From Methylococcaceae bacterium UBA6146 (GTDB taxonomy: Bacteria; Pseudomonadota; Gammaproteobacteria; Methylococcales; Methylomonadaceae): a DNA stretch of 64,000 bases. The notes below the pieces were generated by a model, which did not search any database, was not told the origin of the DNA, and saw only the letters and a list, made by a program, of their open reading frames with translations. The stretch lies in the NCBI GenBank assembly GCA_002422395.1, contig DIUY01000002.1:134685-198684 (forward strand), given 5' to 3'. Both the position numbers and the translations under genes were made by a program. Shown here one piece after another: positions 54,172 to 63,624 of the stretch (position 1 is the stretch's first letter; the number at the start of each line of letters is the position of its first letter).

Positions 54172-56801
54172 CCCAATTGCCTAATTACGACATATTGTTC
54201 ACCCAAAATGACAGCCTGCAACAATTCAAGCAGCTGCTAAAGCAGAAAGCGTGTGAATTGGCCGGAAAATTTGACCCGCAGCAGTCCGTTTCAGAATTGC
54301 TTAAAGAAAAGTCCAATTTTATTGATGATGTCCTAATTGTGTGTTGGCGGCATTTTCTTGGCGGGCACGCAAAAAAAATCAGCCTGATTGCGGTTGGCGG
54401 TTACGGCAGGCGTGAGCTGTTCCCCTATTCTGACATTGACATTGTCGTTTTGCTGGATTCTGATGAGACTGGCCCATATCAGGAGCAACTGGGCAATTTT
54501 TTTACCTTTCTATGGGATATTGGCTTAAAACTCGGCCAAAGTGTCCATACGGTCAAAGGCTGTATAGAGCTTGCGGTAGCCGACCAAACCATCATGACCA
54601 GTTTGATGGAGATACGGTTAATCAGCGGTTGCCCCGCATTGTATGAGGCACTTAAGCAACAGACCGTACCTGACAAGATTTGGCCGTCAGACCAGTTCTT
54701 TATCGCCAAAATGGAGGAACAGCAGGAGCGTTACGCCAAGTTTCACGATACCGCCTACAACCTTGAACCTAACATTAAGGAAGGGCCAGGCGGTTTGCGG
54801 GACATGCAGGTTATCGCTTGGGTATTTAAGCGCCATTACAATTCGTCGACACTCAAGGAGCTGATTAAATACGAGTTTTTGCCTGAATCAGAATATGCTG
54901 AACTGATGGCCGCCCGCGATGTGCTGTGGCGTATCCGTTATGCTCTGCATCTATTGACCCAGCGCGGTGAAAATCGGCTGATTTTTGATTACCAGCGCGA
55001 TTTGGCCCGGCAGTTTGGCTTTAGCGATGGGCATCAGGAATACAACCAAGATGTTGAGCGCTTTATGCAGTTTTATTTTAAGACGGTGCTTGGGCTTGAG
55101 CGTCTTAATGAAATGTTGCTGCAATTGTTCAATGAGCGTTTTGTCTGTGGCGAAACAGGCTGTAAGCCGTTGCCCCTGAATGAAAATTTTGTCGCCATTA
55201 ACGGCTATATTGAAGCGGTGGACGGGCAAGTTTTTAAGCGCCAACCGCTGGCGTTGTTGGATGTTTTCTTAATGCTCCAAAAAAATCCCGGACTCAAGGG
55301 CATTAGGGCGACCACCATCCGGTTAATCCGGAAAAACTTGCATCTGGTTGATGACGCGTTCCGGCAAAATAAAGCCGCCAATCATTTGTTTATAGAACTG
55401 TTACGGCAACCGCAAGGCCTTACCCATCAATTAAGGCGAATGAACCGTTACGGCATTTTGGCGGCTTATTTGCCTTGTTTTGCCAATATCGTTGCCCGGA
55501 TGCAGTACGATTTGTTCCATATTTATACTGTGGACGAGCACACCTTATTTGTTGTCCGTAATTTGCGCCGTTTCTCGCTAAAGGAACACCGCGATGAACT
55601 GCCTTTTTGCACCACTGTTTTTATGCTGATTGCAAAGCCGGAAATCTTATATATCGCCGCCTTGTTCCATGATATTGCCAAAGGCAGGAATGGCGACCAT
55701 TCGGCTATCGGTGAAGACATTGCACGCAATTTTTGCATTCAGCACAGCCTATCTGCACACGACACCAATTTGATTGCCTGGCTGGTCCGCAACCATCTGA
55801 TCATGTCAATGACAGCGCAACGCAAAGACATCGGTGACGCGGATGTCATCCATGAATTCGCCCAAGCGGTTGGCAGTGTTGAATACTTAAATTATCTGTA
55901 TCTGTTAACCGTGGCGGATATCCGCGCAACTAATCCTGAGTTGTGGAACTCCTGGAAAGATGCCCTGCTTAAGGAGCTTTACACTGCCACCCATAGTGCG
56001 TTGCGCCGAGGGTTGAAAAATCCGGCAACTTTGGCCGAACGTGTGCTGGAAAGCAAAAAAGAAGCTAAAGACGAGCTGCTAAAATCAGATATCCCCGAAG
56101 CGGTCATTGATAGCGCCTGGCGTTATGTGACTGACGATTACTTTTTGCGCTATTCGGCGGATGAAATAGCCTGGCACACTGCGGCGATCACCACGGCCAG
56201 TGAAGCAGACTTGCCACTGGTGTTGCTGCGTTCACAAACCCAGCGTGGCAGCGCAGAAATCTTTATTTACACTAAAAACAAAGGCCCGATCTTTTCTTTG
56301 AGCACCGCTACGTTTGACCAGTTAGGGCTGACTATCTTGGATGCGCGGATCATGACGACCCTAGATGATTATGTGCTTAACAGTTTTCAGGTGCTTGAGC
56401 AGTCGGGGGAGCCTATCAATGACAGATGCAGGCAAGCGCATATTTGCCAGTCGCTACGCCATAATTTGTTGAAACGGGCCATAAAGTCGCACAAAAACAT
56501 CCATCGTCAATCAAGGCAAGCCAAGCATTTCCCGATTCCGACCAGTGTCGAGTTTCAGGCCGACCCGCTTGGCAGGCACACCATTATCGAACTTATAACG
56601 ACGGATCATGCCGGGCTTTTGTCAAAAATAGGCCAAGCGTTTGTTGCACAACATATCAACCTACATAACGCTAAAATCACCACTATAGGCAGCCGTGCGG
56701 AAGATATGTTTTATGTTACCGACTTGGAGAACAAGCTTATCACGGATATGGTTAAACAGAATGAGGTTCGTGAAGAGATATTGAAAGCGTTGGATGGTTG
56801 A
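54168..56801 (+). CDS. glnD: Bifunctional uridylyltransferase/uridylyl-removing enzyme
   Basis: GlnD senses glutamine and modifies PII proteins. The 877-aa protein has the nucleotidyltransferase motif GGYGRRELFPYSDIDIV (about residues 75-91), the UR HD domain (LFHDIAKGRNGDHS, LVRNHLIMS) and two C-terminal ACT domains (TQRGSAEIFIYTKNKGPIFS and IIELITTDHAGLLSKIGQ). It starts from GTG overlapping map by 4 nt, so the two are translationally coupled. It controls nitrogen metabolism, including glutamine synthetase, for the cell. Confidence 0.96.
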   Translation: MTQLPNYDILFTQNDSLQQFKQLLKQKACELAGKFDPQQSVSELLKEKSNFIDDVLIVCWRHFLGGHAKKISLIAVGGYGRRELFPYSDIDIVVLLDSDETGPYQEQLGNFFTFLWDIGLKLGQSVHTVKGCIELAVADQTIMTSLMEIRLISGCPALYEALKQQTVPDKIWPSDQFFIAKMEEQQERYAKFHDTAYNLEPNIKEGPGGLRDMQVIAWVFKRHYNSSTLKELIKYEFLPESEYAELMAARDVLWRIRYALHLLTQRGENRLIFDYQRDLARQFGFSDGHQEYNQDVERFMQFYFKTVLGLERLNEMLLQLFNERFVCGETGCKPLPLNENFVAINGYIEAVDGQVFKRQPLALLDVFLMLQKNPGLKGIRATTIRLIRKNLHLVDDAFRQNKAANHLFIELLRQPQGLTHQLRRMNRYGILAAYLPCFANIVARMQYDLFHIYTVDEHTLFVVRNLRRFSLKEHRDELPFCTTVFMLIAKPEILYIAALFHDIAKGRNGDHSAIGEDIARNFCIQHSLSAHDTNLIAWLVRNHLIMSMTAQRKDIGDADVIHEFAQAVGSVEYLNYLYLLTVADIRATNPELWNSWKDALLKELYTATHSALRRGLKNPATLAERVLESKKEAKDELLKSDIPEAVIDSAWRYVTDDYFLRYSADEIAWHTAAITTASEADLPLVLLRSQTQRGSAEIFIYTKNKGPIFSLSTATFDQLGLTILDARIMTTLDDYVLNSFQVLEQSGEPINDRCRQAHICQSLRHNLLKRAIKSHKNIHRQSRQAKHFPIPTSVEFQADPLGRHTIIELITTDHAGLLSKIGQAFVAQHINLHNAKITTIGSRAEDMFYVTDLENKLITDMVKQNEVREEILKALDG

Positions 56802-57141
56802 GTAATTGGTTTCTAGTGTAGGGGGGTAACTGTATTGTTTAGATCGTAAGCGGTTCAAAGAATAGTACTCTTAATCTTTAAGGGTGTAAATCTTTTGGCT
56901 GAAAATGAGAAATAGTGTCGATATAATTTACATGATTTGCTTTCTGACCTAACGGGTTATCAGAAAAATATTAACTAACTCATTATAATAAATGGCAATT
57001 TAATGAAAAATAAATAAATGGCGTGATTGTTGCTTTTGTTTTTTTAATTTTCTGCCCACATCATCGTTAGCGATTAATGGCTCTCAAGCTGATGTTACTT
57101 TGGTGGTGTTTTTCAATCCTACGATACAAGGTTATAAAAAT
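56802..57141. other. AT-rich region upstream of the PEP-CTERM gene
   Basis: 340 nt with no coding frame or RNA gene I can support. The stretch 56930-57040 is AT-rich (attaactaactcattataat), and ends in aagg about 12 nt before the ATG at 57142; probably the promoter of the next gene. Confidence 0.4.
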
Positions 57142-57936
57142 ATGAATGCAGGTAATATTGTAAGTGTCGGCATCATGGCCCTTGCTTTGTCAACGCTTTG
57201 TTTTTCTGCGCAGGCGGCGAGTGTAAATCTGGTAAGCAACGGTAACTTCGAAACCTACACCGGCGGCTATAATGGTGCCCCGTCTCAGCTTGGCAATTCC
57301 GGAACGGGCGGCTACACGGCTCTCACAGGTTGGGACGTGGGGGCCGGATCAAGCGGCACCTACGGCTTCCTATTCGCTGAGGGGGCTAATAGTACGACTG
57401 GCTCGCAGAGCCAACGGTGGGGTAGCACCACCTTCAATCTTTGGGGGCCTGGTACAGGTGGCGGCAATGTGGCTAATGGCCTGACTGCGGCCAGCCCTAG
57501 CGGCGGTAACTTTGTCGCCTTAGATGCGGACTCAACGCTCAGAGGGAATGGTATCTCGCAAATTATTACCGGCCTGACCATAGGCCAAAAATACCACCTC
57601 GAGTTCGAATGGGCGGCCGCTCAGCAGAAAAACTTTCGTGGCCCAACTACCGAGCAAGTCCAAGTTAGCTTTGGCGCATCGACCCAGGCAACCGCAATCT
57701 TCAATCTTCCAGACCAGGGCTTTTCGGGCTGGATGACCCAGAGTATGGATTTCTTTGCCGATAGTACGACCCAGACGCTCCGCTTCCTCGCCCTTGGTAC
57801 TCCGAATGGCTTACCTCCATTCGTACTGCTTGATGGTGTGACGCTGACTGTTCCGGAACCGGAATCCTACGCGCTGTTAGGTATAGGTTTGTTGGCCATG
57901 ATGCTGGCTACCGGTAGACGAAATCCCCGCGCTTAA
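57142..57936 (+). CDS. PEP-CTERM sorting domain protein
   Basis: This 264-aa exported protein has a signal peptide (to about QAA, residue 26), a beta-rich Gly/Thr/Asn domain with LVSNGNFETYTGGYNG and FVALDADSTLRGNGISQ typical of DUF642-like or choice-of-anchor modules, and a C-terminal PEP-CTERM tail: VPEPESYALLGIGLLAMM then TGRRNPRA. The tail is cut by an exosortase, which places the protein at the cell surface or in the matrix. The ATG at 57142 is chosen for the signal peptide. Codon use looks a little unlike neighbours (more UCG/CUC, G+C-rich loops). Confidence 0.88.
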   Translation: MNAGNIVSVGIMALALSTLCFSAQAASVNLVSNGNFETYTGGYNGAPSQLGNSGTGGYTALTGWDVGAGSSGTYGFLFAEGANSTTGSQSQRWGSTTFNLWGPGTGGGNVANGLTAASPSGGNFVALDADSTLRGNGISQIITGLTIGQKYHLEFEWAAAQQKNFRGPTTEQVQVSFGASTQATAIFNLPDQGFSGWMTQSMDFFADSTTQTLRFLALGTPNGLPPFVLLDGVTLTVPEPESYALLGIGLLAMMLATGRRNPRA

Positions 57937-57998
57937 ACCTACTCTTTACTTTGATTCGAGGCAGGGCGAAGCCAAGCCAAGCCTCGAAGAGCGTTCTG

Positions 57999-58008
57999 CC
58001 CCCCCCCC
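57999..58008. repeat. C10 homopolymer before the hydroxylase start
   Basis: Ten consecutive C residues end 16 nt upstream of the ATG at 58024, in the place of the ribosome site or 5' leader. Such tracts can change length by slippage and switch expression, or they may reflect assembly error. Confidence 0.6.
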
Positions 58009-58023
58009 TTGTTGATCACCACC

Positions 58024-58863
58024 ATGGAAACATTCCGATTACTGCAACAGCATTTTCTTCCATTCGCGTTGGATATTCTCCGCTTGTGTGTCTGGCTGGT
58101 GTTGCTTACCGCGATTTTTGTGCCGCTGGAAAGGCTTTGGTCTCGGCATCCGCAGAAAGTCTTCCGTAAAGGGGTCATGACTGATCTGGGCTATTATTTT
58201 ATCAGTAGCCTATTGCCGGTGCGGATATTGGTCGTGCCAATGGCCTCGCTGGCGTGGGGGTTGCATTACGTTGTGCCTAGCGGTCTTCATGAATGGGTGG
58301 CAGACTTGCCACTGTGGGCGCGTTTTGCGGCGGCGATGGTCGTTGGGGAATTCGGTTTTTATTGGGGGCATCGCTGGATGCACGAAATTCCAATGCTGTG
58401 GCGTTTTCATGCGATTCATCATAGTGCAGAACAAATTGACTGGTTGGTAAATACCCGTGCCCATCCGTTTGACATGGTTTTTCCCCGTCTCTGTGGTTTC
58501 GTGCCTATGTATCTATTGGGTTTGGCACAGCCTATGGCCAATCAAACGGATATAGTTCCGTTATTAGTTATCATGGTGGGTACGCTTTGGGGTTTTTTTG
58601 TCCACGCCAATCTACGCTGGCGGTTTGGCTGGTTGGAGTGGCTGGTATCGACTCCGGCCTTCCATCATTGGCATCATACCCACGATGGCGCGGAATACGC
58701 CAATAAAAACTATGCGGCGATGTTGCCTTGGGTAGATAAAATTTTTGGCACGTTCTATTTGCCCAAACAACAGTGGCCTGCCCGTTATGGCATTGATGAG
58801 GTAATATCGCCAAATCTCATAGGCCAACTTCTTAAACCTTTTTATTATCAAAAAAGAACATAG
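58024..58863 (+). CDS. Sterol desaturase / fatty-acid hydroxylase superfamily protein
   Basis: This 279-aa membrane protein has about four hydrophobic helices and the three histidine clusters of the di-iron superfamily: GHRWMHEIP, FHAIHHSAEQ and FHHWHHTHDG. Members oxidise sterols or long-chain lipids. The ATG at 58024 gives MET-FRLLQQ; an earlier TTG at 58009 is possible. No good ribosome site precedes either. A methanotroph of this group may make sterols or other lipids, but the substrate is not deducible. Confidence 0.85.
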   Translation: METFRLLQQHFLPFALDILRLCVWLVLLTAIFVPLERLWSRHPQKVFRKGVMTDLGYYFISSLLPVRILVVPMASLAWGLHYVVPSGLHEWVADLPLWARFAAAMVVGEFGFYWGHRWMHEIPMLWRFHAIHHSAEQIDWLVNTRAHPFDMVFPRLCGFVPMYLLGLAQPMANQTDIVPLLVIMVGTLWGFFVHANLRWRFGWLEWLVSTPAFHHWHHTHDGAEYANKNYAAMLPWVDKIFGTFYLPKQQWPARYGIDEVISPNLIGQLLKPFYYQKRT

Positions 58864-59070
58864 TTTGCAGCCCGGCTTTAATTTCTATGCCAGCGCGTAC
58901 CTAAGGTTAAATTACCGCTTTGGTGTTTCCACCTGAATTTCATTGTACCTACCCTGTTTAATATTTTACAATCCAAATGGGTATAGGCGTTGTCGGGCGA
59001 TTTACCTTAATACCCGGAAAGACACTAAGTCGCTCTTGCATTAATAACTAATAAAAACTTGGAGGATGGT

Positions 59071-60075
59071 ATGTTTAAAATTCGTACACTGGCCACTGCT
59101 TTGGCATTGGCTGGTTCGGTATCGGTTGCTTGGGCCTTGGAAGCGTTGCCTACAGAAGCCCCAGCACCTGCCGAGAATCCAACTACGGCGGAAAAGGTCG
59201 AGCTAGGGCAAATGCTTTATCACGACCCGCGCCTGTCTTCTACGGGCACGGTTTCTTGTGCGTCTTGCCATAACACCATGTTAGGCGGTGAAGACAACCG
59301 GCCCAATTCAATGGGCGTTAATGGCCAAACAGGGGGCCGTAGTTCGCCGACTGTATGGAATTCTGCGTTTAATGCGGTGCAATTCTGGGATGGCCGGGCT
59401 GCAAGCTTAGAAGAGCAAGCCGCAGGGCCTGTCACTAACCCTATCGAAATGGGTATGAAAAGCTGGGATGATGTGGTGGCGCGTTTAAAAGCAATTGAAG
59501 GCTACCAACAGGCTTTTGAAAAAGCTTTCGGCAAAGATTCAATTTCCAAAGACAATGTCACTAAGGCGATTGCGGCTTATGAGCGGACTTTGATTACGCC
59601 AAACAGTCCTTATGACAAATATGCGGCGGGCGATAAGTCAGCATTAACCGAACAACAGGTGCGTGGTATGGAAAAGGCCGTGGAATTAGGCTGTACCAGT
59701 TGCCATAGTGGCCCAGCATTTAACGGCGCAGGCACGTTCCAGATGTTCCCAGTAAACACCAACGCTTATTTCGAAGCGCAATATCATTTCAAAAAAGATA
59801 AAGGCCTGGCTGAAGTCACCAAAAAAGCTGAAGATGAACACATGTTTAAAGTGCCTACTTTACGTAACATTGCTTTAACTGCCCCGTATTTTCACAATGG
59901 CTCAGTCCAAACCTTGGATCAAGCGGTTAAACTGATGGGTAAGCTTCAGTTGGGCAAAGATTTGTCAAAAGAAGAAGTTGCCGATATTGTCGCGTTCCTG
60001 AATGCGTTGACTGGCGAGTTCCCTAAACAAAAAATGCCGGTTTTACCTGCCACACCAGGCACTGCATTTAATTGA
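59071..60075 (+). CDS. Di-haem cytochrome c peroxidase
   Basis: This 334-aa periplasmic protein has a signal peptide (to about AWA, residue 24) and two haem motifs, CASCH near residue 68 and CTSCH near residue 211. WNSAFNAVQFWDGRA and PTLRNIALTAPYFHNGSVQT are characteristic of bacterial CcpA. It has the usual length, unlike the 713-aa enzyme at 27947. ggagga at 59061 supports the ATG at 59071. It removes hydrogen peroxide in the periplasm using electrons from cytochrome c or a blue copper protein. Confidence 0.93.
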   Translation: MFKIRTLATALALAGSVSVAWALEALPTEAPAPAENPTTAEKVELGQMLYHDPRLSSTGTVSCASCHNTMLGGEDNRPNSMGVNGQTGGRSSPTVWNSAFNAVQFWDGRAASLEEQAAGPVTNPIEMGMKSWDDVVARLKAIEGYQQAFEKAFGKDSISKDNVTKAIAAYERTLITPNSPYDKYAAGDKSALTEQQVRGMEKAVELGCTSCHSGPAFNGAGTFQMFPVNTNAYFEAQYHFKKDKGLAEVTKKAEDEHMFKVPTLRNIALTAPYFHNGSVQTLDQAVKLMGKLQLGKDLSKEEVADIVAFLNALTGEFPKQKMPVLPATPGTAFN

Positions 60076-60118
60076 TCCACCCCGCAGAGGCGCAAACAAT
60101 GGCGTCTTTGCAATTGCA

Positions 60119-60147
60119 GGGCGTGAAAAGTTATTTTCACGCCCTTT
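60119..60147. terminator. Bidirectional terminator
   Basis: gggcgtgaaaa (60119-60129) pairs with ttttcacgccc (60134-60144) over 11 bp with a 4-nt loop, then ttt. It lies between the converging peroxidase and transporter genes and can serve both. Confidence 0.75.
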
Positions 60148-60173
60148 ATGTGTGTTTCTAAAAAACGCGTGGC

Positions 60174-61799
60174 TCAAGAGAAAAACTTAATTGCCTTTAG
60201 CAGCGTGTTATACATACCCCAACCAAGTGGAACAGTTACTGATGCCCACGCTAGCCAGACCATCGCGGGATGGGTCGGCTTGCCAATTCGGGCGAAATGC
60301 TCCGGTTCAGTATGGGCTTCCAATAGATTTTTTTCCGCTAATTCGTCCGTCATAAACCACTTGTCGGCAATAGGTTTAATCGACAGGTTACAGATAAGCC
60401 CAATTACTAGCATTCCGGCTAAAATCATCATGGTTTGGTTATAAACTTGTTCACGCGGGATTCCTAAGCCCAGCTGGTATTCGCGCATGTAATTGACAAT
60501 GACAGGCCCTAATATCCCGGCAGTAGCCCAAGCAGTCAGCAAACGGCCGTGAATGGCGCCTACCATCTGAGTGCCGAACAAATCTGCCAGATAAGCGGGT
60601 ATTGTCGAAAAGCCACCGCCGTACATGCTTAAAATAACGCAGAGGGCGCCAACAAATAATAATTTGTCATTTGCCGCGGCGCTGTTGGGGATGCTGATGA
60701 ACAGTAGGCCTCCTAAAACGAAAAAGGTGATGAAAGTCATTTTTCGGCCTAATTTGTCAGATAAGCTGGCCCATAAAAACCGCCCGCCAATATTGAACAA
60801 ACTCAGCAATGCGGTAAAACCCGCTGCTACTGCGGCGATTGCCGCAAGTTGCGGTTTGTCCAGTTCGTTATATGTTTTATCTATACCAATCAACTGCCCG
60901 CCAAACACTTCCTGTAACATCGGTGAAGACATGCCGATGACTCCTATACCAGCGCTGACATTCATGCACAATACGCCCCATAACAGCCAAAATTGTTTGA
61001 TCCTGAACACATTCTTAACGTGGATATGGCGTAGGGTAATCATTTTGTTGGTGCTTCCGTCGATTATTGGTGTCCAATTTTTTGGCTTCCAGTTGCTGGC
61101 AGGTATGCGATAACTCAACGCACCGGCCAACATAAAAATAAAGTAAATCATTGCCATAACGACAAATGTTTGTGTCACACCGACGTCAGTGGCCGTGGCA
61201 AAGTGTTCCATTAGCCCAGTTGCCAGTGGTGAGCCAATCATAGCGCCGCCGCCGAACCCCATAATTGCCATGCCAGTCGCCATCCCACGGCGGTCTGGAA
61301 ACCATTTGATCAATGTTGAAACAGGGGAAATATAGCCTAGCCCCAAGCCGATCCCACCTATCACGCCAGACCCCAGTAACATCATCCAAAATTGGTGCAA
61401 ATAAATACCCAATGCTGAAAATAGCATTCCGCCGCACCAGCACAAGGCGCTTACAACCGCAGCCTTACGAGGGCCGACTTTTTCCAGCCACCCACCCCAG
61501 AGTGCCGCAGACGATCCTAGAAAAACAAAAAATAGCGTGTACATCCAACCTAGCGTGGAAATTTTCCAGTCGCAATAGGTAACGAATAATTCTTGGAAAA
61601 AGCCAATGTCAGGTTCGCACGCTATGGGTTCCTTAATGCCGATAGCCTTCGATAAAGGCAGCCAGAAAACCGAAAAACCGTAAGCCATTCCGATACATAA
61701 ATGTATTGCCAACGCGGAGGGCGGCACCAGCCAACGGTTAAAGTTGCCGCCAGCAACACTGTGATGTTTGTCTAAAAAGCCAAGTAGGATAGGGGGCAT
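60174..61799 (-). CDS. OFA-type MFS transporter (oxalate/formate family)
   Basis: This 541-aa protein has 12 membrane helices of the major facilitator type and the OFA signature regions (LHQFWMMLLGSGVIGGIGLG, MATGMAIMGFGGGAMIGSPL, GGRFLWASLSDKLGRKMTF). OFA transporters move oxalate, formate or related carboxylates. Residues 52-80 form a short charged insertion. The gene lies alone on the minus strand. Formate import or export would fit C1 metabolism, but the substrate is not known. Confidence 0.85.
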   Translation of the reverse strand: MPPILLGFLDKHHSVAGGNFNRWLVPPSALAIHLCIGMAYGFSVFWLPLSKAIGIKEPIACEPDIGFFQELFVTYCDWKISTLGWMYTLFFVFLGSSAALWGGWLEKVGPRKAAVVSALCWCGGMLFSALGIYLHQFWMMLLGSGVIGGIGLGLGYISPVSTLIKWFPDRRGMATGMAIMGFGGGAMIGSPLATGLMEHFATATDVGVTQTFVVMAMIYFIFMLAGALSYRIPASNWKPKNWTPIIDGSTNKMITLRHIHVKNVFRIKQFWLLWGVLCMNVSAGIGVIGMSSPMLQEVFGGQLIGIDKTYNELDKPQLAAIAAVAAGFTALLSLFNIGGRFLWASLSDKLGRKMTFITFFVLGGLLFISIPNSAAANDKLLFVGALCVILSMYGGGFSTIPAYLADLFGTQMVGAIHGRLLTAWATAGILGPVIVNYMREYQLGLGIPREQVYNQTMMILAGMLVIGLICNLSIKPIADKWFMTDELAEKNLLEAHTEPEHFARIGKPTHPAMVWLAWASVTVPLGWGMYNTLLKAIKFFS

Positions 61800-62068
61800 A
61801 TTGGTAATGACATTATGGTTATAAGCTTAAAATTATACCGCAGAGACGACGGCATAATAACTAGGCCGCCGCGTACTTGATGCAATGGATGATGCTTTAA
61901 AGTGAGGGCTAAAGTTAGGCAGGATGATTTTTTTGTGGAGAGAGTGTTTGCACTGTGTGTTGCATTCTTTCAAAATTACGGCAAACTCGTTATTTACAAT
62001 AGTTGTTCAAGTATAATCACTTAATTTTGCCCCGGATTTACGTTCCGGCTTGCAATAGGGAAACCACC

Positions 62069-63043
62069 ATGCCCCAAATAGTCGTTTGTACGCTGTACAA
62101 ATTCGTCACTCTGGATAACTTTCAAGACTTACGTCAACCGCTCCTTGATGTCATGGAAAGCCATGACCTACGCGGCACCTTGCTGCTGGCCAGTGAAGGC
62201 ATCAACGGTACGGTGGCCGGATCACGTAGCGCCATAGATAGCCTGCTGGCGTGGTTTCACCGCGACCCGCGCCTGGCTGATATTGATTACAAGGAATCGT
62301 TCACCGATCATCTGCCCTTCAACCGCGCTAAGGTTAAACTCAAAAAAGAAATCGTCACGATGGGCGTGGAAGGCATTGATCCTAAACGCGTTGTCGGCAC
62401 TTATGTCAGCGCGAAAGACTGGAATAAATTGATCTCTGATCCAGAAGTGATTCTGGTTGATACACGTAATGACTATGAATATCAGGTTGGCACGTTTAAA
62501 AATGCCATTAACCCTAACACGACAAGTTTCCGCGAATTTCCGCACTTCGTTAAGGCAAATCTTAATCCTGAAACGCACAAAAAAGTCGCCATGTTTTGTA
62601 CCGGCGGCATACGTTGTGAAAAATCCACGGCCTTTTTGAAGGAACAGGGCTTTGGCGAGGTTTATCACCTTAAAGGTGGCATTTTAAAATACCTGGAAGA
62701 AGTCCCCCCGCAAGAAACCCTCTGGGAAGGCGAATGCTTTGTCTTTGATGAGCGTGTCACCGTCAATCATCAGCTTGAAAAAGGCAACTACGATCAATGT
62801 AACGCCTGTCGCCTGCCGATCACCGAAGCTGATAAAAGCAACGAACATTATCAGCAAGGCGTAAGCTGTCCGTATTGTTACGATAAAGTCACCGCTGAGC
62901 AGAAAGTCCGCTTCATGGAACGGGAAAAGCAGATGGCATTAGCCAGACAGCGCGGTGAAGCCCATATCGGCGCTGACGCGGCTAAGGCATTGCAAGCAAA
63001 ACGCAGAGTTAAACAATTAAGGCAGCAAGCCTTGCCAGAGTAA
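62069..63043 (+). CDS. trhO: tRNA uridine(34) hydroxylase, rhodanese-like
   Basis: TrhO (YceA/UPF0176) hydroxylates U34 of some tRNAs. The 324-aa protein starts MPQIVVCTLYKFVTLDNFQ, with aggga upstream, and has the rhodanese active loop FCTGGIRCEKSTAF (catalytic Cys) and a Cys-rich C-terminal part (CNACRLP, CPYCYD). The start at 62069 fits the family; the 22 residues before it in frame do not. It is followed by tag with 5 nt between. Confidence 0.92.
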   Translation: MPQIVVCTLYKFVTLDNFQDLRQPLLDVMESHDLRGTLLLASEGINGTVAGSRSAIDSLLAWFHRDPRLADIDYKESFTDHLPFNRAKVKLKKEIVTMGVEGIDPKRVVGTYVSAKDWNKLISDPEVILVDTRNDYEYQVGTFKNAINPNTTSFREFPHFVKANLNPETHKKVAMFCTGGIRCEKSTAFLKEQGFGEVYHLKGGILKYLEEVPPQETLWEGECFVFDERVTVNHQLEKGNYDQCNACRLPITEADKSNEHYQQGVSCPYCYDKVTAEQKVRFMEREKQMALARQRGEAHIGADAAKALQAKRRVKQLRQQALPE

Positions 63044-63048
63044 TAATC

Positions 63049-63612
63049 ATGAACAAATGTCCTTGGGCGCTTGCCAGTCCGCTTGAAGAGCATTATCACG
63101 ACCACGAATGGGGCGTCCCTGTCCATGATGATCGCGTACTGTTTGAGTTTCTTATACTTGAAGGTGCGCAGGCGGGGTTAAGCTGGGCTACGGTTTTAAA
63201 AAGGCGTGAAGGCTATCGGAATGCTTTCGATAATTTTGATGTGGAAGTTGTTGCGGGTTATGACGATACCAAAATCAATGCCTTATTAACGAACCCGCAA
63301 ATTATCAGAAATCGCTTAAAAATTCTTGCGGCGGTCAGTAATGCGCAAGCCTTTTTAAAGGTTCAGCAAGAATTTGGTAGTTTTGCCTGCTATATTTGGT
63401 CTTTTGTCGATAACAGGCCCTTGCAGAACGCCTGGGTCAGCATGAAAGAAGTCCCTACCACTACGCCGCACTCTGATGCCATGAGCAAGGATCTGAAAAA
63501 ACGCGGATTTAAATTTGTCGGCAGCACTATTTGCTATGCGTACATGCAGGCTACAGGTATGGTTAACGATCATCTGGCCGATTGTTTTCGACACCAGCAA
63601 TTAAAAAATTGA
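63049..63612 (+). CDS. tag: DNA-3-methyladenine glycosylase I
   Basis: Tag removes 3-methyladenine from DNA. The 187-aa protein keeps the zinc site (C4, H17, and C-terminal H and C in VNDHLADCF) and the catalytic Glu in ILEGAQAGLSW. HDHEWGVPVHDD is the family signature. It lies 5 nt after trhO on the same strand. Confidence 0.95.
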   Translation: MNKCPWALASPLEEHYHDHEWGVPVHDDRVLFEFLILEGAQAGLSWATVLKRREGYRNAFDNFDVEVVAGYDDTKINALLTNPQIIRNRLKILAAVSNAQAFLKVQQEFGSFACYIWSFVDNRPLQNAWVSMKEVPTTTPHSDAMSKDLKKRGFKFVGSTICYAYMQATGMVNDHLADCFRHQQLKN

Positions 63613-63624
63613 GGAGTAAGTGTC

